DNA from: Methanomassiliicoccus sp.
Lineage (GTDB): Archaea > Thermoplasmatota > Thermoplasmata > Methanomassiliicoccales > Methanomassiliicoccaceae
Length of the DNA stretch: 40,243 bases
Assembly (NCBI GenBank): GCA_016109435.1
Contig: JAEILR010000012.1
Coordinates: forward strand, 1 to 40,243
Direction: 5' to 3'
Positions within the stretch are counted from its first letter, which is position 1. Every line of letters begins with the position of its first letter. Made by a program: the position numbers and the translations under genes. Under the pieces are notes generated by a model, which did no database searches, was not told the DNA's origin, and worked only from the letters and a program-made list of their open reading frames with translations. This document shows positions 33,450-40,243 of the stretch, piece by piece.

Positions 33450-33659
33450 AACGTCCCATCGGTCCTTATCGTCCATCATGCGGCGGTAGTGGGGCCGGTT
33501 GATGTCCCTTCCGGAATAGCCGTCATCGACGTATTCCGAGCAGATCTCCCAGCCCTTGGCTTTGCAGTAGGCATTGAGGCGCTTGAGCTGGGCAGGTATG
33601 CTGTAACCTTCCTTGGCCTGATCGTCGGTGGATACCCTAGCATAGATCGCTGCGCGCAA
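32832..33659 (-). CDS. serine recombinase, truncated large type (copy A)
   Basis: About 275 residues. I choose TTG 33659 (reads MRAAIYARVSTDDQ) because GGAG is seven bases upstream and the family begins there; an upstream TTG at 33689 would add ten unrelated residues. The nucleophile is Ser10; LVLKMDRIHRNSKNF and QRIAQLESEQIGER match copy B. HPYGYHIEN and NPLYCGFIVWDG mark the recombinase domain, and the protein then ends. The two copies are clearly homologous yet diverged outside a few blocks, so they are an old tandem duplication. They may act together as a heteromer. No att sites are identified. Confidence 0.88.
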   Translation of the reverse strand: MRAAIYARVSTDDQAKEGYSIPAQLKRLNAYCKAKGWEICSEYVDDGYSGRDINRPHYRRMMDDKDRWDVVLVLKMDRIHRNSKNFTQMMDDLNKWKKQFNSMQEKFDTTSAMGRFVMDIIQRIAQLESEQIGERVKIGMVQKAKKASGHLGSSHPYGYHIENGMLKAVDREAGVVPFIYHSYINGSSLGEIAFALNERGVPAKKGGPWKKQAVSNILRNPLYCGFIVWDGNLVPLGHQPLVSAGSFNLVQTLMEERRRNGMGARHRQLEVAADG

Positions 33660-33779
33660 CCGATCGCTCCCAGCAGCCCACGGGCACAAACCCTGGGTGC
33701 ATCCCGGCCTTTAATCGGCTATCTGGGATTAAGTTTTGCCGTTGGCCCGTGCACTGAATTTTGTGGTTTGAAGAGGACG

Positions 33780-33848
33780 TAAAATATTTTATCATGTATC
33801 TTTACTAACTATCCAATATTAGCTCCATGCATTCGCAACGATTTAATC
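33780..33848. promoter_or_regulatory. promoter region of the OB-fold gene
   Basis: ATTTAATC (33841-33848) is about 28 nt before ATG 33873, fitting a leaderless start. A 12-bp palindrome TAAAATATTTTA (33780-33791) lies upstream between this gene and the recombinase pair and could serve either direction. Confidence 0.5.
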
Positions 33849-33872
33849 TGTTAGGATTCATCGGTTCGATTA

Positions 33873-34292
33873 ATGAGCGAAAGTCCGGAATCCAAGATGG
33901 CAAGGCTCCGGGAGGAGTTCGGGGGCCTTGTGGACGACGCCACGATCCGCCGCCTGGTTCTGGAAGAAGGAGGAATAAAAATGGCCACCAAGAAGATAGC
34001 TGATCTGCGGGACAGGGAAGAGGTCTCGGCGGTCGTGAGCGTCACCAAGATAAACGATGTCCGGAATTTCAACAAGAGGACGGGGGGCGAGGGCAAGGTA
34101 AGGAACCTGGAGATCGAGGACGATTCCGGGAATTGCCGCCTCACCCTTTGGGACGAAGATGTCGATCTTCCGGATAACCTTGAGGTCAAGGTCGGGACCC
34201 AGCTGACCCTTACCGACTGCTATGTGAAGCAGTCGGACTACGGTATGGACATCTCCAAGGGCAAGAAGGGGAAAATCGAGAAGCTTGTATAG
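33873..34292 (+). CDS. single OB-fold nucleic-acid-binding protein (RPA-like)
   Basis: The protein is 139 residues. A helical N-terminus (SKMARLREEFGGLVDDATIRRLV) leads into one OB fold (about 42-139): IADLRDREEVSAVVSVTKI, VRNLEIEDDSGNCRLTLWDED and VGTQLTLTDCYVKQ. The L-W-D segment is typical of archaeal RPA and SOSS-B-like proteins that bind single-stranded DNA. It lacks a zinc finger and further OB folds, so it may be a small SSB or partner subunit. A leaderless promoter precedes it and a hairpin terminator overlaps its stop. Confidence 0.82.
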   Translation: MSESPESKMARLREEFGGLVDDATIRRLVLEEGGIKMATKKIADLRDREEVSAVVSVTKINDVRNFNKRTGGEGKVRNLEIEDDSGNCRLTLWDEDVDLPDNLEVKVGTQLTLTDCYVKQSDYGMDISKGKKGKIEKLV

Positions 34293-34328
34293 TTAAGCTA
34301 TACACTAAACTTCCTTTATTTTTATTAT
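34287..34328 (+). terminator. hairpin terminator of the OB-fold gene
   Basis: GTATAG-TTAAG-CTATAC (34287-34303) is a perfect six-base stem that includes the stop codon TAG. It is followed by TTCCTTTATTTTTATTATT, a T-rich run suited to archaeal termination. Confidence 0.65.
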
Positions 34329-34383
34329 TACCCCTTCCGGCACCGAACTATTACCGTTTAGGGTCACACTCCATCTTTTTCGA

Positions 34384-34503
34384 TCACTTCAGCGCAGCCG
34401 CGGGTTGAGGCGGTACGGGCGTGACCTTGTAGTGGGTCAGCAGGCCAAGGGGATCTGGAGGGCGGAGCATGAACGAGTTCAGCGCCGTCAAATTACTCTT
34501 CAT
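34384..34503 (-). CDS. possible 39-residue small protein
   Basis: A minus-strand frame reads MKSNLTALNSFMLRPPDPLG and then LLTHYKVTPVPPQPAAALK. The composition is plausible but Pro-rich, and no family is recognised. It lies just beyond the terminator of the secreted-protein gene and has no clear ribosome site, so it could be a remnant of a larger gene or chance. Confidence 0.25.
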   Translation of the reverse strand: MKSNLTALNSFMLRPPDPLGLLTHYKVTPVPPQPAAALK

Positions 34504-34509
34504 CTCATG

Positions 34510-34544
34510 AAATAAAAAGAGGTAAGGGAGAGGCTTTCGCCTCT
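34510..34544 (-). terminator. terminator of the secreted protein gene
   Basis: On the minus strand AGAGGC-GAAA-GCCTCT (34529-34544) is a perfect stem with a stable GAAA loop. It is followed by CCCTTACCTCTTTTTATTT. It ends 15 nt after the stop codon. Confidence 0.7.
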
Positions 34545-34559
34545 GTTGGTCGCTGTCCT

Positions 34560-35918
34560 TCAGAGCGTCCTGGGCTTCCTGGCCACGAACACGATGATGA
34601 TCACCGATAGCGCAGCGATCGCCACGAAGAATATCCCCAGGAACGGAGCCTTGAAAAAGAAGTCGGCGATGCTCGAGCCCCCGGCGGCGCCGGTCATCTT
34701 GTTGGTGTAGGACTCGATGGATTCGATGTTCTTGCTCGCCGCCTCCACCGACATGGGCTCCATCTGGAACTTCTCGCCCATCAGACCGCTCAGGAAGCCA
34801 GCCTCCGCGGGCAGCTCCACCGGCATGTCCTCCATGTCCATATCCGCGTACATGCCGGCCATGAAGTTGAGGCCGGAGGAATATAGCATGTTCGGACCGT
34901 CGTTGACCTGGATTATCAGGTACTCACGCACCTCGCCGTCCACGGTGCGGGTCATGTTCCCGTCGAGGCACCGCATCTTGATGGAGGGCACGTCCCCGGT
35001 GTAGGGCCCGAACTGACCGTTGGTGATCTCACTGTCGGTGCTGTTCAGCTTCTCGAAACGAATCGGGAAGTCGGTGGCCCCGGTGGCGTTCTTGAGGTCC
35101 TCGGTGAAGATGTCCTTCTTCTGCTCAGCGGTCAGGCCGTGAGCGTCAAGGTACCCGTTCACGCTGCCGCTGGCGGTCACCTGGGTCTCATTGGTGTACC
35201 AGGTCTGCCCCTGTTCCACGGGCAGCTGGTAGAGGTCGAGGGCAGGCGAGAAGTCCATGAACAGGTCCACGCCGGCGACCAGGCTGAAGCCTAAATCATA
35301 GTTCTTGTAGGAGATGACCTGGCTCGTGCCGGTGGTGTTGATGTCCGGTATGTTTTTTCCGTCCACCTCAACGCTGAGGGCGCCCGAGAGGCTCCAGGTC
35401 ATGTTGGTTATGGACATGGTGGACTTCTCGATGATGGCGGTGGAGGCGACCACGATCCCCAGCTTCTGGTCGATGTCCAGGCTGACGGTCTTCCTCTCCT
35501 TCTCCACCATGGACGCCGACGAGAACGGGTTCTGGTAGGTGCTGTAGGTCCCAGCCACCGGCAGTTCCCCGGTCACTTCGATGCTTGCCGCGGTGGCGAA
35601 CTTGACGGCCATCTTGGCGGCGACGGTGTAAGTGGTGGTCGTTTCCCCGGTCACCTCGAACAGGACGTACGCGCCGACCTTGGAGTCGACGTTCAGCTCG
35701 TCGATGGTCATGTTGGTCGAGGCCTTCAGCATCTGATTGAGCTCGGTCAGGTTGGCGGTGATGTTGGTGCCGAGGTCAACTTCCTTGCCCATGGCCCATT
35801 TGTCACCGACGTTCCAGGTCGAGGAGCTATCCGCCGCAGCGTTCGCCGGAACTGCAAAAATACCGGCCAGGAACAACCCGGCGACCAACACCGCGACCGC
35901 GGATGTGATCTTGTTCAT
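34560..35918 (-). CDS. secreted protein with C-terminal membrane anchor
   Basis: The protein is 452 residues. The signal peptide is MNKITSAVAVLVAGLFLAGI with cleavage expected after VPANAAA. The mature part is acidic, beta-rich and Thr/Ser/Asn-rich, with many N-x-S/T sites (NITANLT, NMTID, NMTW). It closes with a hydrophobic helix FLGIFFVAIAALSVIIIVFV and a basic KPRTL. This topology puts the body outside the cell. No enzyme or binding motif is recognised. GGAAGGGA precedes ATG 35918, and a TATA-like TAATATTC lies near 35962-35969. Confidence 0.75.
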   Translation of the reverse strand: MNKITSAVAVLVAGLFLAGIFAVPANAAADSSSTWNVGDKWAMGKEVDLGTNITANLTELNQMLKASTNMTIDELNVDSKVGAYVLFEVTGETTTTYTVAAKMAVKFATAASIEVTGELPVAGTYSTYQNPFSSASMVEKERKTVSLDIDQKLGIVVASTAIIEKSTMSITNMTWSLSGALSVEVDGKNIPDINTTGTSQVISYKNYDLGFSLVAGVDLFMDFSPALDLYQLPVEQGQTWYTNETQVTASGSVNGYLDAHGLTAEQKKDIFTEDLKNATGATDFPIRFEKLNSTDSEITNGQFGPYTGDVPSIKMRCLDGNMTRTVDGEVREYLIIQVNDGPNMLYSSGLNFMAGMYADMDMEDMPVELPAEAGFLSGLMGEKFQMEPMSVEAASKNIESIESYTNKMTGAAGGSSIADFFFKAPFLGIFFVAIAALSVIIIVFVARKPRTL

Positions 35919-36019
35919 TAGTATCCCTTCCTTATAAATTCTGCTCGTATAGAAGGAGGTTGAATATTAGTAGGTAACGAGCCCGAAATCGTTATGTGAA
36001 AATGATGACCCAGACGAAC

Positions 36020-36084
36020 CGGTGATAGAAAGAACAGAAAGAGGTTGATGGGAAAGGGTTTGGAAAGGAGGTCGGTCGGCGACC
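36020..36084 (-). terminator. possible terminator after the thermosome gene
   Basis: Directly after the stop, GGTCG-C-CGACC (36074-36084, read on the minus strand) can form a small stem. It is followed by pyrimidine-rich sequence with several T3 runs down to about 36020. Confidence 0.35.
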
Positions 36085-37749
36085 TTACATCATGCCGGGC
36101 ATTCCGCCCATGCCGCCCATTCCGGGGGGCATGCCGCCAGGGGGACCGCCCGCGCCGGCGGGCATCTTCTTGGAGGCGATGACGTCGTCGATCCTGAGGA
36201 TCATCGCGGCGACCTCGGTAGCGGACTCGATGGCCTGCTTCTTGACCCTGAGGGGCTCGATCACATTGAGTTCCATCATGTTGGCCGGCTCGCCGGTCTC
36301 CAGATTGATACCCATGTAAGCAGAGTTCTTCTTTCCCTCGTGAACGGTCTTCAGCTTGATGACCAGATCTATGGGGTCCAGTCCGGCGTTCTCAGCGAGG
36401 GCCCAGGGCACGATCTCCATGGCCTCGGCGAAGGCCTCGATGGCCAGCTGCTCGCGTCCGCCGATGGTGGAGGCGTAGTCGGCGAGCCTCAGGGCGAGCT
36501 CGATCTCCGGAGCACCGCCGCCGGCAACGACCTTTCCGTCCTCGATGGCGACACCGACGACCCTGAGGGCGTCGTGCAGAGCGCGCTCGACCTCGTCGAT
36601 GACGTGCTCGGTCCCACCGCGGATGATTATGCTGATGGCCTTGGGGTTCTTGCAGCCGGTGACGAAGGTCATCTCCTCCTCACCGATCTTCTTGGCCTCG
36701 ACCATCTCAGCGCAGCCCAGGTCGGCCTTGGTGATGGAGTCAAGGTTCCCCACGACATTGCCGCCGGTGGCCTTGGACAGCTTCTCCATGTCCGATTCCT
36801 TGAGCCTCCTGCAGGCGTAGATGTTGGCCTTGGCGAGGTAGTGCTGGACGAGGTCGTCCATACCCTTCTGGCAGAACACGACGTTGGCGCCGACGGCCTT
36901 GATCTTGTCTACCATTCCCTTCAGCTGGGTCTCCTCCTCATCGAGGAAGCGCTGCATTGCGGCAGGGTCCCTGATCTGGATCTTGGCCTCGACCTCGGTC
37001 TTCTTGATCTCGAGGGCTGAGGAGAGGATGGCGATCTTGGCGTTCTTCACGACCTTGGGCATCCGGGGGTGCACCTTCTCCTTGTCGACCACCAGTCCGT
37101 TGATGAGCTCGGTGTCGGCAACGGTCAGACCGGTCTTCTTCTCGACCTTGATGTTGTCGATGTCGACCTTGCACTTGCCCTCGGTCTTCTCGGCCACGGA
37201 CTTGACGGCCTTCACCGCGAGGTCGGAGAGGAACTCGTTCTGCCCGCCCACGGACTTTCCGGTCATGGCGGTGGTGGCGACCTTCTTCAAGATGTCATCG
37301 CCCTTGGCGCTCACAGCGATCTTCTCAAGGATCCTGACGGCCTCGGCAGCGGCGAGCTTGTAGCCGTTGGCGATGATGGTGGGGTGAACGTTGTGGTCGA
37401 TGAGCCGCTCGGCCTGCTTCAGCAGCTCGCCGGCGATGACCACGGAAGTGGTGGTCCCGTCACCGCACTCGGAGTCCTGGGTCTTAGCGACCTCCACGAC
37501 CATCTTGGCCGCGGGGTGCTGGACATCGATCTCCTTGAGGATGGTCACACCGTCGTTGGTGATGACGACATCACCGAGGGAGTCGACGAGCATCTTGTCC
37601 ATGCCCTTCGGTCCCAAGGTGGTCCGTACCGCGTCCGCGATGGCGCGGGCCGCAGCGATGTTGTTGCTCTGAGCTTCCTTGTTCTTGGTGCGTTCGGTTC
37701 CTTCCCTTAGCACTATGATAGGCTGGCTTTGTCCTAGAGAATATGCCAT
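36085..37749 (-). CDS. thsA: thermosome (group II chaperonin) subunit
   Basis: The protein is 554 residues, full length. ATP-site motifs are [37 protein letters not shown] and, near the C-terminus, [13 protein letters not shown]. The tail is a run of Gly-Gly-Met/Pro repeats (about 530-554) that projects into the folding chamber. It assembles into double eight-membered rings that refold proteins with ATP. AAAGGAGG lies just before ATG 37749. A TATA box and an overlapping palindrome upstream suggest heat-shock control. Only one subunit gene is in this window; others may exist elsewhere. Confidence 0.97.
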   Translation of the reverse strand: MAYSLGQSQPIIVLREGTERTKNKEAQSNNIAAARAIADAVRTTLGPKGMDKMLVDSLGDVVITNDGVTILKEIDVQHPAAKMVVEVAKTQDSECGDGTTTSVVIAGELLKQAERLIDHNVHPTIIANGYKLAAAEAVRILEKIAVSAKGDDILKKVATTAMTGKSVGGQNEFLSDLAVKAVKSVAEKTEGKCKVDIDNIKVEKKTGLTVADTELINGLVVDKEKVHPRMPKVVKNAKIAILSSALEIKKTEVEAKIQIRDPAAMQRFLDEEETQLKGMVDKIKAVGANVVFCQKGMDDLVQHYLAKANIYACRRLKESDMEKLSKATGGNVVGNLDSITKADLGCAEMVEAKKIGEEEMTFVTGCKNPKAISIIIRGGTEHVIDEVERALHDALRVVGVAIEDGKVVAGGGAPEIELALRLADYASTIGGREQLAIEAFAEAMEIVPWALAENAGLDPIDLVIKLKTVHEGKKNSAYMGINLETGEPANMMELNVIEPLRVKKQAIESATEVAAMILRIDDVIASKKMPAGAGGPPGGMPPGMGGMGGMPGMM

Positions 37750-37772
37750 AAATTATCCTCCTTTCGTGGGGG

Positions 37773-37797
37773 GCGATATTTTATCGCTTCTATATAA
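37773..37797 (-). promoter_or_regulatory. thermosome promoter with palindromic operator
   Basis: Read leftward, TTATATA (37791-37797) is the TATA box. Immediately downstream lies GCGATA-AAA-TATCGC (37773-37787), a perfect six-base inverted repeat between the box and the expected start near 37769. A protein bound there would block initiation, as the heat-shock repressor Phr does in other archaea. The sequence of the site is not one I can assign to a named regulator. Confidence 0.6.
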
Positions 37798-37898
37798 GAC
37801 TTACTGTTTTGCGCCCTTCCCGGCGGCAATGTGGATGGTTCGAGGACCGTTCATGCCGGCCGGTATGGACGTTAATCCGCCCCCGGGAGACGCGATAG

Positions 37899-38735
37899 TC
37901 AGAACGCGTCCTGGCAGGTGATGCCCTGCTCCCGGCAGCGGGCCCGGACCGCCGAGATGGCGTTCCCGTAGAAGTCCGGGGATCCAACATCGTAACGGAA
38001 CGCCAGAAGGAGGTCTGGCGCCCTCTGCTCGAGGACGGCCTCCATGCGCGCCCTCATTCCCGGGCGGAGATTGAGGCGGTCGACCATGATCCTCCGGACC
38101 CCGGTGGTGGCGATAGCATTGACCAGCGTTCCGACGTCCTCATCGGTGATCGACGGTATGATAGGACCTAGGAACACGTAGGTCCGGACGCCCGACGCGA
38201 CCAGCGCCGAGAGGGCGGCTAGCCGGCGGGAGGGCGGAGGGGCGCAGGCTTCGAACACCGCGGCCGCCCGGTCGGAAGTGGTGTTGACGGTGATGCCCAC
38301 CTCGGCGTCCTCGATCCTCAACAGCAGGTCGATGTCCCTGACCACCAGGTCCGACTTGGTGAGCACGGAGACCTTGGTGGGCACCTTGACCATCTCCTCA
38401 AGGCAACGCCTCGTTAGTCGGAGCTCCCTCTCCACCGGCTGGTATGGATCGGTGACCGTCCCCAGCCCTATGACTCCTTTCTTCCTCGGAAGCTCCTTGG
38501 CCAGCACCTTGGGGATGTTGACCTTGGCCTGAACCTTTCCGCCCCACTCCGAGGGGGATACCCGCATGATGTACGGCGCGTAACAGTAGGTGCAGTCGTG
38601 GCCGCACCGGGTATAGGGGTTGAGGGCGAGATCGAGGCCTGGAAGCCGGGAAGGGGACAGGGCGGTGGAGCATTCCTTGCGGACGACCCCGCGGGAGCAG
38701 GCGTCGTCCTCCAGGAACGCGTCCAGGTCAGACAT
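37899..38735 (-). CDS. radical SAM protein of the SPL/Rv2578c type
   Basis: The protein is 278 residues. The cluster motif is CGHDCTYCYAPY (CxxxCxxC), followed by VQAKVNIPKVLAKEL, IGLGTVTDPYQPVE, LTRRCLEEM and SVLTKSDLVVRDIDLL. This layout matches the spore-photoproduct-lyase-like family of uncharacterised radical SAM proteins. It should bind a 4Fe-4S cluster and cleave SAM to a radical. Its ATG overlaps the end of the Nre gene by 8 nt, so a DNA repair or damage-processing role is reasonable, though the substrate is unknown. Confidence 0.88.
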   Translation of the reverse strand: MSDLDAFLEDDACSRGVVRKECSTALSPSRLPGLDLALNPYTRCGHDCTYCYAPYIMRVSPSEWGGKVQAKVNIPKVLAKELPRKKGVIGLGTVTDPYQPVERELRLTRRCLEEMVKVPTKVSVLTKSDLVVRDIDLLLRIEDAEVGITVNTTSDRAAAVFEACAPPPSRRLAALSALVASGVRTYVFLGPIIPSITDEDVGTLVNAIATTGVRRIMVDRLNLRPGMRARMEAVLEQRAPDLLLAFRYDVGSPDFYGNAISAVRARCREQGITCQDAF

Positions 38736-40041
38736 AGTCGTCGATCCTCCGCTGGGTCATCATGTCCGTGAGGACCCCCGACGAGCGGATCCACCGCTCC
38801 AGGGGAATGTCCATCCTGGACACCACATGCTGCAGGGCCTGGGGCAGGCTCTCGAAACTATGGGGCCGGGTCTTGAGCGCGGCCCGGACGTTCTCCCTGA
38901 CGTTCCATACTCCCACCGGCATGACGTAGCCGGGGTGGGCCTCCCGGAAGATGACCGCGCCGGCCTGACGCCGCTCCGCGGTCAGCAGCTCGTTCACCGC
39001 CAGCCGGGCGGCGTAGTAGCATCCGCCGATCTCGGCGTACTCCTTCCGTCCCTCGTAGAACTCGTGCGAGCTGATGATCTCGATGTCCCTCCCCATGGGG
39101 TTCCAGGTGGTGTTGGGATACCACGCCTCGATCAGCTCGTACCTCCAGGTGGTGGGCATCAGCAGGATGCTCCAGCGGTTGTCCAGCATCTCCCAATCGT
39201 AAACCCGCCAGTCCTCGATGGTGGGGTTGCGCTTGGTCGTCCTCAGCAGGTCCTTGCCCAGGATATCGTCCACCGCGGTGATGGACCACCGGGTAGGAAC
39301 GAACTTCCGGTTCTTGTCGACGCCGAACGCGCCGACCGAGAAGGCCTTCTGGATCTTGGATATGAGCACCCCGTCGCGGTACAGCGTCTTGACCGCCTCG
39401 ACCGCCTTGAGGTCGGTGTCGTAGAACGCCTTCTCCACGTGCTGCTCGTATCGCGGGTTTCCTATGGAGAGGTCCCTGAGGCGGGCCGACGGACCGAACG
39501 GCTGGACCTCATCGTCGAGCACCAGTCTGCCGGTGGGCTTCTTCTGGAACCTGGCCTCCACCTCCAGGGGGTTGATGGACAGGGCGAGGTCGCGGGTATG
39601 GTCCACGATGCGGCCGTACTTGCGGAAGTCGGTGGCGTCGATGCGGTGCTTCCCCCGCACCAGGGTGAAGCGGAAGTCCACGATCTCGTCGATCGATTTA
39701 CCCACCCACCGCTCCGGAGTGTCCATGAGCGAGGTGTCGCCCATGACCGGGGGCACCAGCGGCCCGACGTCGACCTTGGGATAGCCGTATCTGCCGACGA
39801 ACACTCCCGGGGGCGACATCCCGGCGAGGTCCAGGGTGTCGATGAGGGTCTTGGTCCTTGAGCGGGAGTAGAACTTGATCATCAGGGGGCAGCGCTGCTT
39901 GCCGCACATGTTGCGGGAGCCCTTGCAGATGACGCACGGGGAGCCTGCCGGCACTTCCAGGACACCTGCCGTGGTCAGCGTTTGCATGTGATCGTCAAAG
40001 GTCCCCGAACCTCCTCTGAACATCGTTCTGTCCAGTCCCAT
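38728..40041 (-). CDS. Nre-family DNA repair protein
   Basis: The protein is 437 residues. An N-terminal four-Cys zinc finger (CVICKGSRNMCGKQRCP) is followed by GVFVGRYGYPKVDVGPL and the long alpha/beta body with RWSITAVDDILG, IEIISSHEFYEGRKEY and REAHPGYVMPVGVWNVREN, all typical of archaeal Nre. In Haloferax, NreA works with PCNA through a C-terminal PIP motif. Here the C-terminus is QRRIDDYV, a weaker PIP-like Q-x-x-I-x-x-Y. The ATG at 40041 lies very near the TATA-like GATAAAGGATAAATAG (40046-40061), so ATG 40023 may be the real start. Confidence 0.9.
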   Translation of the reverse strand: MGLDRTMFRGGSGTFDDHMQTLTTAGVLEVPAGSPCVICKGSRNMCGKQRCPLMIKFYSRSRTKTLIDTLDLAGMSPPGVFVGRYGYPKVDVGPLVPPVMGDTSLMDTPERWVGKSIDEIVDFRFTLVRGKHRIDATDFRKYGRIVDHTRDLALSINPLEVEARFQKKPTGRLVLDDEVQPFGPSARLRDLSIGNPRYEQHVEKAFYDTDLKAVEAVKTLYRDGVLISKIQKAFSVGAFGVDKNRKFVPTRWSITAVDDILGKDLLRTTKRNPTIEDWRVYDWEMLDNRWSILLMPTTWRYELIEAWYPNTTWNPMGRDIEIISSHEFYEGRKEYAEIGGCYYAARLAVNELLTAERRQAGAVIFREAHPGYVMPVGVWNVRENVRAALKTRPHSFESLPQALQHVVSRMDIPLERWIRSSGVLTDMMTQRRIDDYV

Positions 40042-40122
40042 GGGGCTATTTATCCTTTATCACCGGCTCCCCGGAACCCTAATAGCATGCGCCCGCTCCC
40101 ATTTGGAATGAACGATCGTCCA

Positions 40123-40148
40123 GGGTCCAAATCTCTTCGGGCCCACCA
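40123..40148 (+). other. fragment resembling a tRNA 3' end
   Basis: The sequence GGGTCCAAATC continues as TCTTCGGGCCCACCA. It resembles the T-loop, acceptor strand (CGGGCCC), discriminator A and CCA of an archaeal tRNA such as tRNA-Ala. The T-loop has C where the invariant T55 should be. The matching 5' acceptor strand GGGCCCG and the anticodon arm are not upstream. It may be a leftover attachment-site fragment or chance. Confidence 0.35.
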
Positions 40149-40165
40149 GGGTTACTGGACAGTCT

Positions 40166-40184
40166 CGTCTTGCAGACGGGTTTT
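40166..40184 (+). terminator. hairpin followed by T-run
   Basis: CGTCT-TGC-AGACG (40166-40178) is a perfect five-base stem followed by GGTTTTGTCTTTCTG. It fits a plus-strand terminator 18 nt after the tRNA-like fragment, hinting that an RNA may be transcribed here. Confidence 0.45.
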
Positions 40185-40243
40185 GTCTTTCTGCTCTCCC
40201 CCCGGGGAGGGGCGTTTCGCCCTTCTCTCGGAGGGGAGATTCC

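Noticed and set aside
1..40243. CRISPR arrays, rRNA operons and insertion sequences with terminal repeats
   Set aside because: No regularly spaced repeats, no rRNA-like conserved blocks, and no transposase reading frames were found.

Overview
The window looks like a chromosomal segment of a GC-rich archaeon. Evidence: an archaeal thermosome with a Gly/Met-rich tail, an Nre-type DNA repair protein, TATA-like boxes about 25 nt before leaderless starts mixed with GGAGGTGA-type ribosome sites, and histidine kinases without partner regulators. DUF1638, an AceTr-type transporter, a PaaK/ACT pair and high GC suggest a Thermoplasmatota methanogen, perhaps Methanomassiliicoccales; that placement is inference. 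No rRNA, complete tRNA or CRISPR array was found.

1-5600: a partial membrane protein, a STAND-type ATPase with TPR-like repeats, then a two-gene unit I read as a split borosin system. It consists of a 74-residue precursor (helical recognition domain plus hydrophobic tail VPIFWIIVR) and a SonM/OphMA-type peptide backbone N-methyltransferase. All four catalytic residues known from the fungal enzyme are present at the same relative spacing. A winged-helix membrane protein follows. This is the most interesting item in the window.

5600-13400: DUF1638 protein, DprA, a probably frameshifted small gene, a leaderless multi-pass membrane protein, a gene-poor gap with possible RNA structure, a secreted propeller-like surface protein, and a PAS/GAF histidine kinase.

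13400-25400: a vicinal-Cys (ArsD-like) protein with an ArsA-type ATPase, a CPA2 antiporter with a long structured leader, a REC-PAS-kinase hybrid, a hemerythrin/rubredoxin pair overlapping by ATGA, two tandem PEBP proteins, an operon of PaaK ligase, double-ACT protein and S66 carboxypeptidase, a stand-alone CHAT peptidase, and an ACT-ACT-metallo-beta-lactamase fusion.

25400-31100: a membrane PAS histidine kinase, a FluC fluoride channel with a DUF190 partner, then an AT-rich gene-poor island of about 2 kb. The island holds a small antitoxin-like gene, palindromes and a row of tight hairpins that may be an RNA gene. An AceTr-family transporter follows.

31100-40243: a compact unit of two truncated serine recombinases overlapping each other and a proline dehydrogenase, an OB-fold protein, a secreted anchored protein, the thermosome, a radical SAM protein overlapping Nre, and a tRNA-3'-end-like fragment at the right edge.
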